From the NCBI RefSeq assembly GCF_000949475.1, contig NZ_JRHC01000005.1, positions 372,001 through 436,000 on the forward strand: a stretch of DNA of 64,000 nucleotides, in the 5' to 3' direction. The notes under the pieces were generated by a model. The model was not told the origin of the DNA. It made no database searches and saw only the letters and a program-made list of their open reading frames with translations. Shown piece by piece: positions 18,088 to 26,733 of the stretch; within the stretch, counting starts at the first letter, position 1, and every line of letters starts with the position of its first letter. The translations under genes were made by a program, and so were the position numbers. The stretch is from Draconibacterium sediminis. Its GTDB lineage: Bacteria > Bacteroidota > Bacteroidia > Bacteroidales > Prolixibacteraceae.

Positions 18088-18561
18088 TTATTTCTTTAAA
18101 AAACGAAATTGAAAGATCAGTAATCCATAGTTGTCAAAATCGCGAACGTTTTTTCCGCGATGGTGTGCCAGGTGTGCCTCGCGAACTGCCCTGAGGTATT
18201 TGTTTTTTGTGTGGGTTAAAAAGGGAATGTTGAGCCGTTGGTGAATCATTACGTCGTGAATGGCAAAATAGGTGAGCCCGTATAAACTAATACCAATGCC
18301 CAGTGCAATTAAAGCTGAGATTTGAAAGAAGAAACCAACGATGAGGACAACAATTGCCGGAACGGCGTAAACGAGGAAAAAGTAGTCGTTCTTTTCAAAA
18401 CCGGATTTGTACAACTCGGTTTGCGATGCATTTTTTTTGTGGTCGTTTACATGATGATCGCGGTGCCATTTCCATAAAAAGCCATGCATAACAAATTTAT
18501 GGTTCGACCAGGCTACGAACTCCATAAAACAAAAGGCTGCTATGGCAATTAGTATATTCAC
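18088..18561 (-). CDS. crtZ: beta-carotene hydroxylase (CrtZ-type fatty acid hydroxylase superfamily)
   Basis: 157 residues with the four histidine clusters of the di-iron membrane hydroxylases: HKFVMH (21-26), HRDHH (33-37), HDVMIHQR and HLAHHRG. Hydrophobic helices lie between clusters. It adds hydroxyls to the beta-ionone ring at C3. The start overlaps the idi stop by four bases, and the stop abuts the cyclase start. Confidence 0.9.
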   Translation of the reverse strand: MNILIAIAAFCFMEFVAWSNHKFVMHGFLWKWHRDHHVNDHKKNASQTELYKSGFEKNDYFFLVYAVPAIVVLIVGFFFQISALIALGIGISLYGLTYFAIHDVMIHQRLNIPFLTHTKNKYLRAVREAHLAHHRGKNVRDFDNYGLLIFQFRFLKK

Positions 18562-19094
18562 GTTTTTACTTTTAAATGTTCTTCAACGCGTTCGTATATC
18601 TTTTTAAACCAAACGGTGTAGTTCTCCGGATTGTTCTTTACATCCGTTTTTAATTCTTCGAAGTTGATGTATTTCCAATTGGAAACTTCATCGGCATTTG
18701 GCTCCGGTTTGTCATCGCTAAAACCAATAAAAACACGGTCGAGTTCGTGTTCGGTAAGCTGGTTGTCCAGTTCTTCTTTGTAGATAAATGCAAATATTTC
18801 CTGCAAGGGAGCTTTCATGCCCATTTCCTGCATTAAGCGGCGGTTGGCCGCATCAACGCTGGTCTCTTCAGGGTAAGGATGACTGCAGCAGGTGTTGGTC
18901 CACAGCCCGTTGGAGTGGTATTTGTTGAAGGCCCGCTGATGAATGAGCCATTCGCCCTTCGAGTTGACGATAAACACAGAAATGGCCCGGTGAAGCAAGC
19001 CTTTCAGGTGCGCCTCCATTTTTTCCATCTCGCCAAGTACTTTGTCGTTTTCGTCAACCAGGATTACTTTTTCTATTTTGTTGTTGTTCGTCAT
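18558..19094 (-). CDS. idi: isopentenyl-diphosphate delta-isomerase, type 1
   Basis: 178 residues with the Nudix fold. The active-site cysteine is in TNTCCSHPYPEE (C70), and a Nudix-type helix AANRRLMQEMGM and the metal-binding ELTEHELDRVFIGF segment follow. It interconverts IPP and DMAPP to supply prenyl precursors. It sits between crtB and crtZ with ATGA overlaps on both sides, so precursor supply is co-transcribed with carotenoid synthesis. Confidence 0.93.
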   Translation of the reverse strand: MTNNNKIEKVILVDENDKVLGEMEKMEAHLKGLLHRAISVFIVNSKGEWLIHQRAFNKYHSNGLWTNTCCSHPYPEETSVDAANRRLMQEMGMKAPLQEIFAFIYKEELDNQLTEHELDRVFIGFSDDKPEPNADEVSNWKYINFEELKTDVKNNPENYTVWFKKIYERVEEHLKVKT

Positions 19095-19933
19095 ACCAGT
19101 CCGAGATTATAGAGTGTTTTTGCTTTTACCATGATCAGCATTTTTTTATAGTTTGGAATTCGCACCCTGTTTTGCAGAATTTCCGAGGCAGGAGTTTCAC
19201 GTAACTTATTTAGCAGTAAACGATAATAATAATAAGCCAGCAGAACGGCGAGTTTAGATTTCCCCGGAAGCTTTTTAATACCTTCGTACGCGGTTTTAAA
19301 ATCAGCTTCGATATCTTTTACAATGCGTTTTTTTTCTTCGTCGCAAAATTCTTTGCTGCATAATTCCGCAAAATACGTCCGGCCCAGTGTTTCCGTGTCT
19401 TCACGCAGGTCGCGCAAAAAATTTACTTTCTGAAAAGCAGAGCCGAGTTTCATGGCAGGTGTTACCAGCTCGTCGAATTTTTCCTGATCACCGTCGCAAA
19501 AAACTTTCAAACACATCAAACCAACCACATCGGCCGAACCGTAAATATACTGGTTGGCCTCCAGTTTAGTTTTGTATTCTTTTTTCTCCAGATCGTATCT
19601 CATGCTGGTAAGAAAAGCTTCGACATGAGCCATCGAGATCTTGTATTTTTTTACGGTGTCCTGAAACGCCTGAAGAACCGGATTAAGACTGATGCCCCTT
19701 TTCATGGCATCTTTAAAATCTTCTTCGAATTTATTGAGCAGGTAGGCCTTGTCGTTTTCGTGAAAAGTATCAACGATTTCATCAGCCAAACGAACAAAAC
19801 CATAAATGCTGTAAATAGCATCGCGATGTGGTTTCTGCAATAAACTGGTTGCATACGAAAAAGACGTGCTGTAACTACAGGTTACAACTTTCGAGATCTT
19901 TATTGAACAGGCGTTGTACAATTTCATATGCAT
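19091..19933 (-). CDS. crtB: phytoene synthase
   Basis: 280 residues of the squalene/phytoene synthase family. The first aspartate motif is DEIVD (51-55) and the second is in LRDLREDTETLGRTYF. YIYGSADVVGLMCL is the conserved central helix. It joins two geranylgeranyl diphosphates to phytoene. It is the first gene of the carotenoid operon; the 174-base gap upstream (19934-20107) must hold the promoter. The start could be either ATG at 19933 or the one two codons later at 19927. No geranylgeranyl diphosphate synthase is present in the cluster. Confidence 0.92.
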   Translation of the reverse strand: MHMKLYNACSIKISKVVTCSYSTSFSYATSLLQKPHRDAIYSIYGFVRLADEIVDTFHENDKAYLLNKFEEDFKDAMKRGISLNPVLQAFQDTVKKYKISMAHVEAFLTSMRYDLEKKEYKTKLEANQYIYGSADVVGLMCLKVFCDGDQEKFDELVTPAMKLGSAFQKVNFLRDLREDTETLGRTYFAELCSKEFCDEEKKRIVKDIEADFKTAYEGIKKLPGKSKLAVLLAYYYYRLLLNKLRETPASEILQNRVRIPNYKKMLIMVKAKTLYNLGLV

Positions 19934-20107
19934 TCAAGTTACTAATAAAATCGCAATGCATTATAAGCTCAACCAACTGATAAATCAGGGACTATTTACA
20001 AAATAAAGTATATGCGTATTATTTGTATGTAAACAACGCAGAATACTACTGTTTTGTTTATTTACAGGTAGGTTAAAGCAATGGGGGACAGGAAGTAGAG
20101 CGAATTG

Positions 20108-20863
20108 TTAGATTCTTACAATGCAAGAATCAGGCAGCCATCCCTGGTTGCCATCGGCCAGTTTTATTTCTGTCCAGCTGTCGAGCTGGTCGGTAATTTC
20201 CAGTTTTAAACCTTCGTAGATCAGGAACAAGTCGGTACCGGTTTCGCTTGGCGAACTTTTTACCGTAACACGCGGACAAAAAACAATGGCGGTGTTCCGG
20301 TTATTGATCCTTGCTTTCTGTTGTGCTGCATGCGAAACTGCAAAAACCGATAAAAGAACGGCTACGATGCCAAACCAAAACGAAAGGCGTTTTACGGCAA
20401 CAGTTTTGCTAAAGAAAAAACCACCGAGCAGCAAAAGGAACAATACAAACGACACAATGCTGATGTATGCCCAGGTATCGGCGGGGTATTTATTAATTAC
20501 CGAGTTTTTCCAGCGCAGGAAAAACGGTTTTGGCAATTCCTCGATTTGGGTAACCACATACTGGTTGGCCACCTGCAGGTTAAATGCAATGTCTTCGTCG
20601 TGTGGTGCCAGCACTTTGGCGCGCTCGTAATTTAAAATGGCGTTGTTAATGTCGCCGGTTTTAAAATAGGCATTTCCCAGGTTGAAATATACTTTTGCCG
20701 ACTCTTCGCCGGTAGCTAAAATCTGCTCGTAAGCCGAAACGGCCTGCTGGTATTCTTCGGTGGTGTAATAAGCGTTGGCTTTCTCCCAAAGTTGCTCATT
20801 TGTTTCTTGTGCGAAAGCAAAAAACGGAGCTATAAGTAGTATGAATATTAGTATCCTTTTCAT
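20108..20863 (-). CDS. batE: BatE, TPR and SH3-domain aerotolerance protein
   Basis: 251 residues. A signal peptide (MKRILIFILLIAPFFAFAQ) is followed by two TPR units at about 25-95 (YQQAVSAYEQILATG; AKVYFNLGNAYFKTGDINNAILNYERAKVLAP). Two membrane helices lie near 135-185, and a C-terminal bacterial SH3-like domain ends in the DGNQGWLPDSCIV pattern. The ATG at 20863 is five bases after the BatD stop. It is the last gene of the Bat operon. The Bat proteins are linked to oxygen and stress tolerance in Bacteroides and Leptospira; the exact function is unsettled. Confidence 0.85.
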   Translation of the reverse strand: MKRILIFILLIAPFFAFAQETNEQLWEKANAYYTTEEYQQAVSAYEQILATGEESAKVYFNLGNAYFKTGDINNAILNYERAKVLAPHDEDIAFNLQVANQYVVTQIEELPKPFFLRWKNSVINKYPADTWAYISIVSFVLFLLLLGGFFFSKTVAVKRLSFWFGIVAVLLSVFAVSHAAQQKARINNRNTAIVFCPRVTVKSSPSETGTDLFLIYEGLKLEITDQLDSWTEIKLADGNQGWLPDSCIVRI

Positions 20864-20867
20864 TGTT

Positions 20868-22697
20868 CTAGCGTTTAATTTGTTTTTCAAAACGGCTCAT
20901 TGTGGTCTCAGCCTTCTTATACAAATCATGGCGTGCTTCCGATCCTCCAACCGGAGCATAACGTGCAAACTCGCACTGGTCAACAACTTCTTCAAAGTCT
21001 TTAATTACTTCATCGGCAACATTGCGGTCCTTTAGTTTTGCCACAGCATTTTCGCGATTAAGGTCAGCCACCGGAATTCCCAATTTGTCGCTCAGGTATC
21101 CCCAGAAAGCTTTTAAAATAGCATCGTGGAACGCTTCGTTGTTGTTTTGTTTCATATAACCGGCAGCCGCTTTCAAACGTTTTACAGCCACGCGGCTGGC
21201 TTTTTTATTACGTACCAGTGCAATGTTGGCATTTTCGCGGGCCTTTTTACGGTACACGAAATACAGCACCACAAACAGTACGGCAGTAATCAGGTAAATC
21301 AAATAAAAGATAGTGCTTCCGTAGAACGTATGTCCTTTTACCTGTAACATCGGTTTCCCCTGTTTGATGAAACGAATATCCTGTCCGATCAGCTGCAGAT
21401 CTTCTTTTCGTCGTGAGCTGATAACTGTAGTTGATTGCTCTTCAGTTCCTTTTTCAACGTGCAGCGTATAAGCCTCGGTTGATTTGGTTACATATTTTCC
21501 TGTGGCCGGGTTGAAATAGGCAAACTTGATCGGCGGAATTTCATAGTCGCCCTCAAAACGTGGCTGGAACAGGTACTCAATGGTTTTATTTCCTGAAACG
21601 CCGTTGTCGTTGGCCTGTACATTGTCGGTTGCACGCGGGTCGTACACTTCAAAATCACTTGGCAGTTCCAGTTCAGGAGAACGTACCAGACGGATATTTC
21701 CGTTACCCGATATTTTCATGGTAAGCGTAACTGCATCGTTGGTGGTAACATCGGTGCTGCTAATTTCCGACGAAACATTAAAGTTCCCCACACCGCCCAT
21801 AAAATTGGCCGGCTCGGTAGGCAGGTCTTTTACATTCACCGAAACGGCATCGCTGGTTACCCGTGCTCTTACCGTGCGGTAATTATCAAAGAAATCATCG
21901 AAAAAACTACGCGCTTTTACCCGTTGGCGAATCAACAGTGCCATGCTAAATGGCTCAATTGTTAATCGTCCGTTTTGCTGCGGGAAAAGGATGGTTTTTT
22001 TCAACGTACCAACCTGGTAAATTTTATCGTTGTACACCTCGCGGGTGAAATTTATCTGCTGCGGAATATCTATGTCCTGGGTGTAAAAACCTTCGTATGT
22101 TGGCAGGTTTACTTCATCAAAACCATGCACCGGAACATTTGGATTTACATACAATTTTACGGTGGCAATAATTTGCTCTCCGCGGTAAACGTTTCGTTTG
22201 CTTAAATCAACACGAACAAAAAGGTTGTCTTTGTCGAGGTTAATATTCTGAGTACCTCCTTCGGGTGTTTGCCCCGGAGTTGCCTGTTGCTGGCTTGGCT
22301 GCGACTGTGCTTTTACCACCTGAATAGACAGCTTGTTGGATTCAAAAACCTTTCCGTTTACCTCGATCGATCCCGGGCGGATTTCGAAAGTTCCCTCCGC
22401 TTTGGCCCGCAAAATATAAATATACGAAAACGTTACCTCCGAAGTGGTTTTTCCGTTAATGTCTGTAATGCGTGTTGAAGACTGCCCGATACTTGGCCCC
22501 CCTAAAATCTGGAAATTGTCGCTTAATCCCGGAGGAAGCTGCAAATTTGTTCCCCTGTCGTTAAGTTGGAAGCTCAGCCTGAATTGTTGTCCCATTTCAA
22601 CGGCGCTTGGTGCCGACATGGTAAATCGGGTTTGTTCGGCCCGGGCTGCAATTGCCGCGCATAAAAGAAAAATATATATTACCAGTTTCTTCATCAT
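20868..22697 (-). CDS. batD: BatD, oxygen-tolerance protein
   Basis: About 609 residues. A signal peptide (MMKKLVIYIFLLCAAIAARA) precedes long beta-rich periplasmic domains of the BatD/DUF11-like type (AVEMGQQFRLSFQLN; KDNLFVRVDLSKRNVYRGEQI). A membrane helix near residue 485 (STIFYLIYLITAVLFVVLYFVY) and a cytoplasmic helical tail end in EARHDLYKKAETTMSRFEKQIK. The frame opens 12 codons earlier, but the signal peptide fixes the start at 22697 or 22694. It is predicted to be presented on the periplasmic side next to the BatA/BatB VWA proteins. Confidence 0.88.
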   Translation of the reverse strand: MMKKLVIYIFLLCAAIAARAEQTRFTMSAPSAVEMGQQFRLSFQLNDRGTNLQLPPGLSDNFQILGGPSIGQSSTRITDINGKTTSEVTFSYIYILRAKAEGTFEIRPGSIEVNGKVFESNKLSIQVVKAQSQPSQQQATPGQTPEGGTQNINLDKDNLFVRVDLSKRNVYRGEQIIATVKLYVNPNVPVHGFDEVNLPTYEGFYTQDIDIPQQINFTREVYNDKIYQVGTLKKTILFPQQNGRLTIEPFSMALLIRQRVKARSFFDDFFDNYRTVRARVTSDAVSVNVKDLPTEPANFMGGVGNFNVSSEISSTDVTTNDAVTLTMKISGNGNIRLVRSPELELPSDFEVYDPRATDNVQANDNGVSGNKTIEYLFQPRFEGDYEIPPIKFAYFNPATGKYVTKSTEAYTLHVEKGTEEQSTTVISSRRKEDLQLIGQDIRFIKQGKPMLQVKGHTFYGSTIFYLIYLITAVLFVVLYFVYRKKARENANIALVRNKKASRVAVKRLKAAAGYMKQNNNEAFHDAILKAFWGYLSDKLGIPVADLNRENAVAKLKDRNVADEVIKDFEEVVDQCEFARYAPVGGSEARHDLYKKAETTMSRFEKQIKR

Positions 22698-22800
22698 TGT
22701 ATCAAAGCCTACAAAATTATTGTTTTTGTTCAATTGCTTTAGTCTGAAATCAATTAATCACTAATCCTTAATAATTAATCCTTTATCCTTCATCGTTTTC

Positions 22801-23616
22801 CTACCATTCTTTCTCCGATCGCGTACGTTTGGCTTTGGCAGCTTTTGCTTTTTTTACCTTATCCTGAATATCGCGTTCGTCGTTTTGCAAGGCCTGCAAC
22901 AATTGCTCAGCATCTTGTTTCGAAATTTTATTTTGCTGAGGTTGTTGCTGCTGGTCTTTATTCTGATCCTGATTTTGCTGATTCTGATTCTGATCTTTGT
23001 CTTGATCCTGATTATCCTTATTCTGATCGTTTTTATCTTTACTCTGATCTTGGTTCTTATCCTGGTCATTCTTATCCTGACCGCTTTTACCATCACCTTT
23101 ACCGTTACCGTCACCGTTGCCACCGCCTCCGCCTTGATTTTGCTGCTGTTGCTGCTCTTTTTGTTTTTTCAGCATTTGCGCATAGGCCAGGTTGTATTTT
23201 GTTTCCAGATCATCCGGATTTTCACGCAGCGCCTTTTTGTACGACTCGATACTTTCATCCAGTTTCTCCTGCATCAGCTGTGTATTTCCAAGGTTGTGGT
23301 TAACACGGGCACGGTCAACGGGTTCTTCCATTTTTTCGGCCAGCTCGGAGAATTTTCCTTCAGCATCTTCGAATTTTTGTTGCTTATACAAGGCATCTGC
23401 CAGGTTATAATTCCACTTCAAATCTTCAGGGCGTTTTTCCAGCGCCTTGCGGTATTCAGTTTCGGCATTACTGTATTTTACGGTATCAACTCTCATGGTG
23501 TCGCGCACGGCCTCCATAAAAAGTTTGTTTCCGTTACGTACAAATTTCCGTTCATTTTGCCCGAAAGTTATCCCGGAAACCGTTAGCAGAAATAATATAA
23601 AATATATTCGTCTCAT
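22801..23616 (-). CDS. batC: BatC, TPR protein with Q/N/D/K-rich tail
   Basis: 271 residues. After a signal peptide (MRRIYFILFLLTVSGITFG) come three TPR-like units at about 40-145 (AETEYRKALEKRPEDLKWNYNLADALYK; VNHNLGNTQLMQEKLDESIESYKKAL). A strongly biased stretch of Gln, Asn, Asp, Gly and Lys follows at about 150-230, made of near-repeats of DQ, DK and NQ. A short basic tail ends the protein. The biased stretch is coded by CAG/GAT/AAT repeats and is likely length-variable between strains. It lies between batB and batD. Confidence 0.85.
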   Translation of the reverse strand: MRRIYFILFLLTVSGITFGQNERKFVRNGNKLFMEAVRDTMRVDTVKYSNAETEYRKALEKRPEDLKWNYNLADALYKQQKFEDAEGKFSELAEKMEEPVDRARVNHNLGNTQLMQEKLDESIESYKKALRENPDDLETKYNLAYAQMLKKQKEQQQQQNQGGGGGNGDGNGKGDGKSGQDKNDQDKNQDQSKDKNDQNKDNQDQDKDQNQNQQNQDQNKDQQQQPQQNKISKQDAEQLLQALQNDERDIQDKVKKAKAAKAKRTRSEKEW

Positions 23617-23686
23617 CTTTCTAGTCATTAGTCAATTGTCATTCGTCACTTGAAGTTTTCCAACTTCGTGCTCCATGCTTCAATCT

Positions 23687-24718
23687 TTATCCAAACAATT
23701 TTATCCGCTTCAAATACTTGTTTTTACGTTCAAGAATTACAAATTCGAGCAACAGCAAAAACAATCCCACGGCAAAGAAATACTGGAACTGGTCGTCGTA
23801 CTCCGAAAAAGTGCGCGTTTCCATTTCCTGTTTCTCCATTTTATTTATTTCATCAAACAGGGCATTTAATCCCACCTGTGCATTATTGGCGCGTACATAA
23901 ATGCCTCCACCGGTAGCAGCAATTTGCTCCAGCATTTGTTCATTCAGCTTTGTTACCACTACATTTCCGTCGCGGTCTTTCAGGTAATCGGTCTGGCCGT
24001 TGCGCAACACCGGAATTGGCGATCCTGAAGGCAATCCCATTCCAATGGTGTGTACAATGGCGCCTTCTTCCATTGCGGCCTCGGCTGATGCCAGTGCGTC
24101 GTCTTCGTGGTTTTCTCCATCGGTGATAATTATAATGGCTTTGTTGGCCTCGCCGTTTGGCGTAAACGATTTTCGTGCCAAATCGATGGCGGCACCAATG
24201 GCTGTTCCCTGTTTCGGAACGATTTGCGTATTTACCGAATTCAAAAACAGTTTTGCTGAATTGTAATCGGTGGTAATTGGCAGCTGTGTGTAAGCGTCGC
24301 CGGCAAAAACGATCAGTCCGATCTTGTCGTCTTTTAAACGGTCTACCAGCCTTGAAATTGCTCTTTTTGCACGTTCCAAACGGTTGGGCTGAATATCTTC
24401 GGCCATCATACTGTTCGAAACGTCAAGCGCGATCATCAGCTCAACACCTTCGCGTTTTTCGGTTTTTAATTTCGATCCGAACTGCGGACGGGCAATTCCA
24501 ACAATAAAAAATGCCAGCGCCAGCATCAAAATAATAAACTTAACAACAGGGCGGTTGCCTGAGCTGTACGGCATCAGTTGAGCCAGAATTTCCTGTTGCC
24601 CAAACTTTTTTAATGCCCGGCGGCGCGAAATACGCGACCATGCAAAAAACAATGCCAACAGCGGAATTATTAGCAATCCCCATAAATATTCGATATTTCC
24701 AAACCTAAACATTTCCAT
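23687..24718 (-). CDS. batB: BatB, membrane-anchored von Willebrand A domain protein
   Basis: 343 residues. Two N-terminal membrane segments (LWGLLIIPLLALFFAW; FIILMLALAFFIVGIA) are followed by a VWA domain with the MIDAS motif ALDVSNSM and the conserved LIVFAGDAYTQLPITTDY. A C-terminal membrane helix (YFFAVGLFLLLLEFVIL) completes the usual BatB topology with the VWA domain between anchors. It probably binds partner proteins through a divalent metal. It lies 11 bases after batA. Confidence 0.9.
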   Translation of the reverse strand: MEMFRFGNIEYLWGLLIIPLLALFFAWSRISRRRALKKFGQQEILAQLMPYSSGNRPVVKFIILMLALAFFIVGIARPQFGSKLKTEKREGVELMIALDVSNSMMAEDIQPNRLERAKRAISRLVDRLKDDKIGLIVFAGDAYTQLPITTDYNSAKLFLNSVNTQIVPKQGTAIGAAIDLARKSFTPNGEANKAIIIITDGENHEDDALASAEAAMEEGAIVHTIGMGLPSGSPIPVLRNGQTDYLKDRDGNVVVTKLNEQMLEQIAATGGGIYVRANNAQVGLNALFDEINKMEKQEMETRTFSEYDDQFQYFFAVGLFLLLLEFVILERKNKYLKRIKLFG

Positions 24719-24729
24719 ACACTATCAAC

Positions 24730-25725
24730 TTATGGGATACTTCTAAATATAGTTAAACGCATAAACAAACTTACAATCAAAAACAGTGCCCCAAGCAGGG
24801 CAAAAGGCATAAATTCTTCCGATTTACGGCTGAATTCGCGCACTTCAATTTTTGATCTTTCCAATGCGTCAATTTCTTTATAAATCTCTTCCAGTTTGGT
24901 GTTGCTGGTTGCCCTGAAATATTTTCCATCGGTAAGCGATGATATTTCCTGCAGGGTTTCTTCGTCAATTTTTACCGGCATGTCGCGCAACTGTATACCA
25001 AACTGGGTTTGCACAGGGTAGGGTGCCGTTCCGATGCTTCCCACACCAACAGTGTAAACCCGAATACCAAAGGTTTTGGCAATTTCGGCAGCTGTTACCG
25101 GAGCAACTTCACCACGGTTGTTTTCCCCATCGGTAAGCAAAATTACCACGCGGCTGATGGCTTCGCTGTCTTTTAGTCGGGCAACCGATGTTGCCAGTCC
25201 GTTTCCGATAGCTGTTCCATCTTCAATCATACCGCTTTCAATATCTTTAAAAAGGTTGAGCAGCACGGCACGGTCGGTTGTTAGTGGACACTGCGTAAAT
25301 GCTTCGCCGGCAAAAACCACCAACCCCATGCGGTCGTATTCGCGCCCCGAAATAAATTCCATGGCTACATTTTTTGCTGCCTCCAAACGGTCGGGCTGAA
25401 AATCCTGTGCCAGCATCGAACTTGAAATATCGAGTGCAATCACAATATCGATACCTTCTGTTTCGCTGGTTTCCCAGTTTCTTGATGATTGCGGACGAGC
25501 CAGAACAACCACAAAAAAACTGATGGCGATAAGCAGACACACAAAAACGAGGTGGCGTAAATAGTGCCGTATGGTTTTGGGAGCCTTAATTACCGAAGCG
25601 GTGGATGAAACCTGGATGCTTGCGGTATTTTTTTTCTGCCTGAACACATACCACGCCACCATGGGAATCAATACCCATAAAATGTGGAACAGCTCAGGGT
25701 TTTTAAATGTCAATCCTTCAAACAT
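24730..25725 (-). CDS. batA: BatA, membrane-anchored von Willebrand A domain protein
   Basis: 331 residues. An N-terminal aerotolerance-regulator segment ends in a membrane helix (LVFVCLLIAISFFVVVLA). The VWA domain has the MIDAS motif ALDISSSM, GLVVFAGEAFTQCPLTTD and VILLTDGENNRGEV, and a C-terminal helix (ALLGALFLIVSLFMRL) follows. It is homologous to BatB, and the pair probably arose by duplication. It lies 11 bases upstream of batB and 6 bases after the preceding gene. Confidence 0.9.
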   Translation of the reverse strand: MFEGLTFKNPELFHILWVLIPMVAWYVFRQKKNTASIQVSSTASVIKAPKTIRHYLRHLVFVCLLIAISFFVVVLARPQSSRNWETSETEGIDIVIALDISSSMLAQDFQPDRLEAAKNVAMEFISGREYDRMGLVVFAGEAFTQCPLTTDRAVLLNLFKDIESGMIEDGTAIGNGLATSVARLKDSEAISRVVILLTDGENNRGEVAPVTAAEIAKTFGIRVYTVGVGSIGTAPYPVQTQFGIQLRDMPVKIDEETLQEISSLTDGKYFRATSNTKLEEIYKEIDALERSKIEVREFSRKSEEFMPFALLGALFLIVSLFMRLTIFRSIP

Positions 25726-25731
25726 CTCTTT

Positions 25732-26727
25732 TTATTTTATCTCAACTTCTTCAACATTTTCATCATCATCGGCTTTCTCTTCCGCCTTTTTCTGCTCCTC
25801 TGTCTTCGTGTCATTCACAAAGAAATAGGCATTTACCAGCGACAGATTATCGTCGTCGGGCAGCGGCTGATACTTGGCAAATTTTACCAGGTCGGCCGTT
25901 TGCAGCAACTGGGTAAGATTGGCAAAGTTTTTATCGCTAACCAGTCCTTTTTGCCTGCGGAAACTTTCAACAGTTTCGTCGGTGGTTTGCTCCATGGCCC
26001 GAATGCCAAAACGATCTTCAATGTATTCGCGCAGCGTGTCGGTAAGTTCGCTGTAATATTGTTTTGTCTTGCCTTGCTGCCACACTTTTTCCGTTTTAAT
26101 ACGGTCCAGTTCACGTAATGCAATAATATGCGCCGGTTCTTTTGGTTTTGCCGGACGTGCAAATATCGGTTTGTTGTTTTTCTTCCGCTTTATTGAATAT
26201 AACAGGAAGAAGATAATCGCCCCAATAAGAATCACGCCCAGAATGTAAGGAGTAACTTCTTTTAAAGTAAGCGGTGCATCGTAAGGCATTTTAATGTCTG
26301 TCGGTCCTTTTGTGGTATCGATCTCCATGGTGTAAACATTCAGCGTAACACCGTTGCTGGGAATGGAGTCGATGGTTCCGTCCACATCGATTTTAAACCA
26401 GTAGGGTGTAATTCGGTAACTTCCGCTGTCGAAACTGGTAATGGTGTAGGCCTGAATTTGTTTCATCAGCTTCTCATCATCCAACTCAAAAGTGTCGACA
26501 CCCGAACGGCTGATCACTTCAATCAGGCTGTTGATCGTATCCGGAACCGCCGGAAACTGCACGTTTACATCTTTCGGATGATCTATTTCCAGGAAAAGTT
26601 TTACCTGGTCGCCAATCAAAATGTTTGCAGAGTCGAGGCTGGCAGTAGCTTTAATGCGCTGTGCCTGCGTAGTTCCTGCAATCAAAATTGCTGTAAACAG
26701 AAATAATATTTTTAGTTTCAATTGCAT
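25732..26727 (-). CDS. Bat-operon membrane protein of unknown function
   Basis: 331 residues. A signal peptide (KILFLFTAILIAGTTQAQ) is followed by a periplasmic beta-rich region to about 155 that resembles the BatD modules (TASLDSANILIGDQVKLFLEIDHP). One membrane helix (VTPYILGVILIGAIIFFLLYSI, about 160-182) comes next. A cytoplasmic helical part has DRIKTEKVWQQGKTKQYYSELTDTLREYIEDRFG, as in DUF4381-like proteins next to MoxR/VWA operons, and an acidic tail ends the protein. It is found between batA and the DUF58 gene with six-base gaps on both sides. I cannot assign a more specific role. Confidence 0.7.
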   Translation of the reverse strand: MQLKLKILFLFTAILIAGTTQAQRIKATASLDSANILIGDQVKLFLEIDHPKDVNVQFPAVPDTINSLIEVISRSGVDTFELDDEKLMKQIQAYTITSFDSGSYRITPYWFKIDVDGTIDSIPSNGVTLNVYTMEIDTTKGPTDIKMPYDAPLTLKEVTPYILGVILIGAIIFFLLYSIKRKKNNKPIFARPAKPKEPAHIIALRELDRIKTEKVWQQGKTKQYYSELTDTLREYIEDRFGIRAMEQTTDETVESFRRQKGLVSDKNFANLTQLLQTADLVKFAKYQPLPDDDNLSLVNAYFFVNDTKTEEQKKAEEKADDDENVEEVEIK

Positions 26728-26733
26728 GCTTCT

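Noticed and set aside
22885-23586. 233-residue plus-strand frame opposite batC
   Set aside because: Very hydrophobic translation of the low-complexity tract (runs of Leu/Ile from the antisense of GAT/CAG repeats); batC is clearly the real gene.
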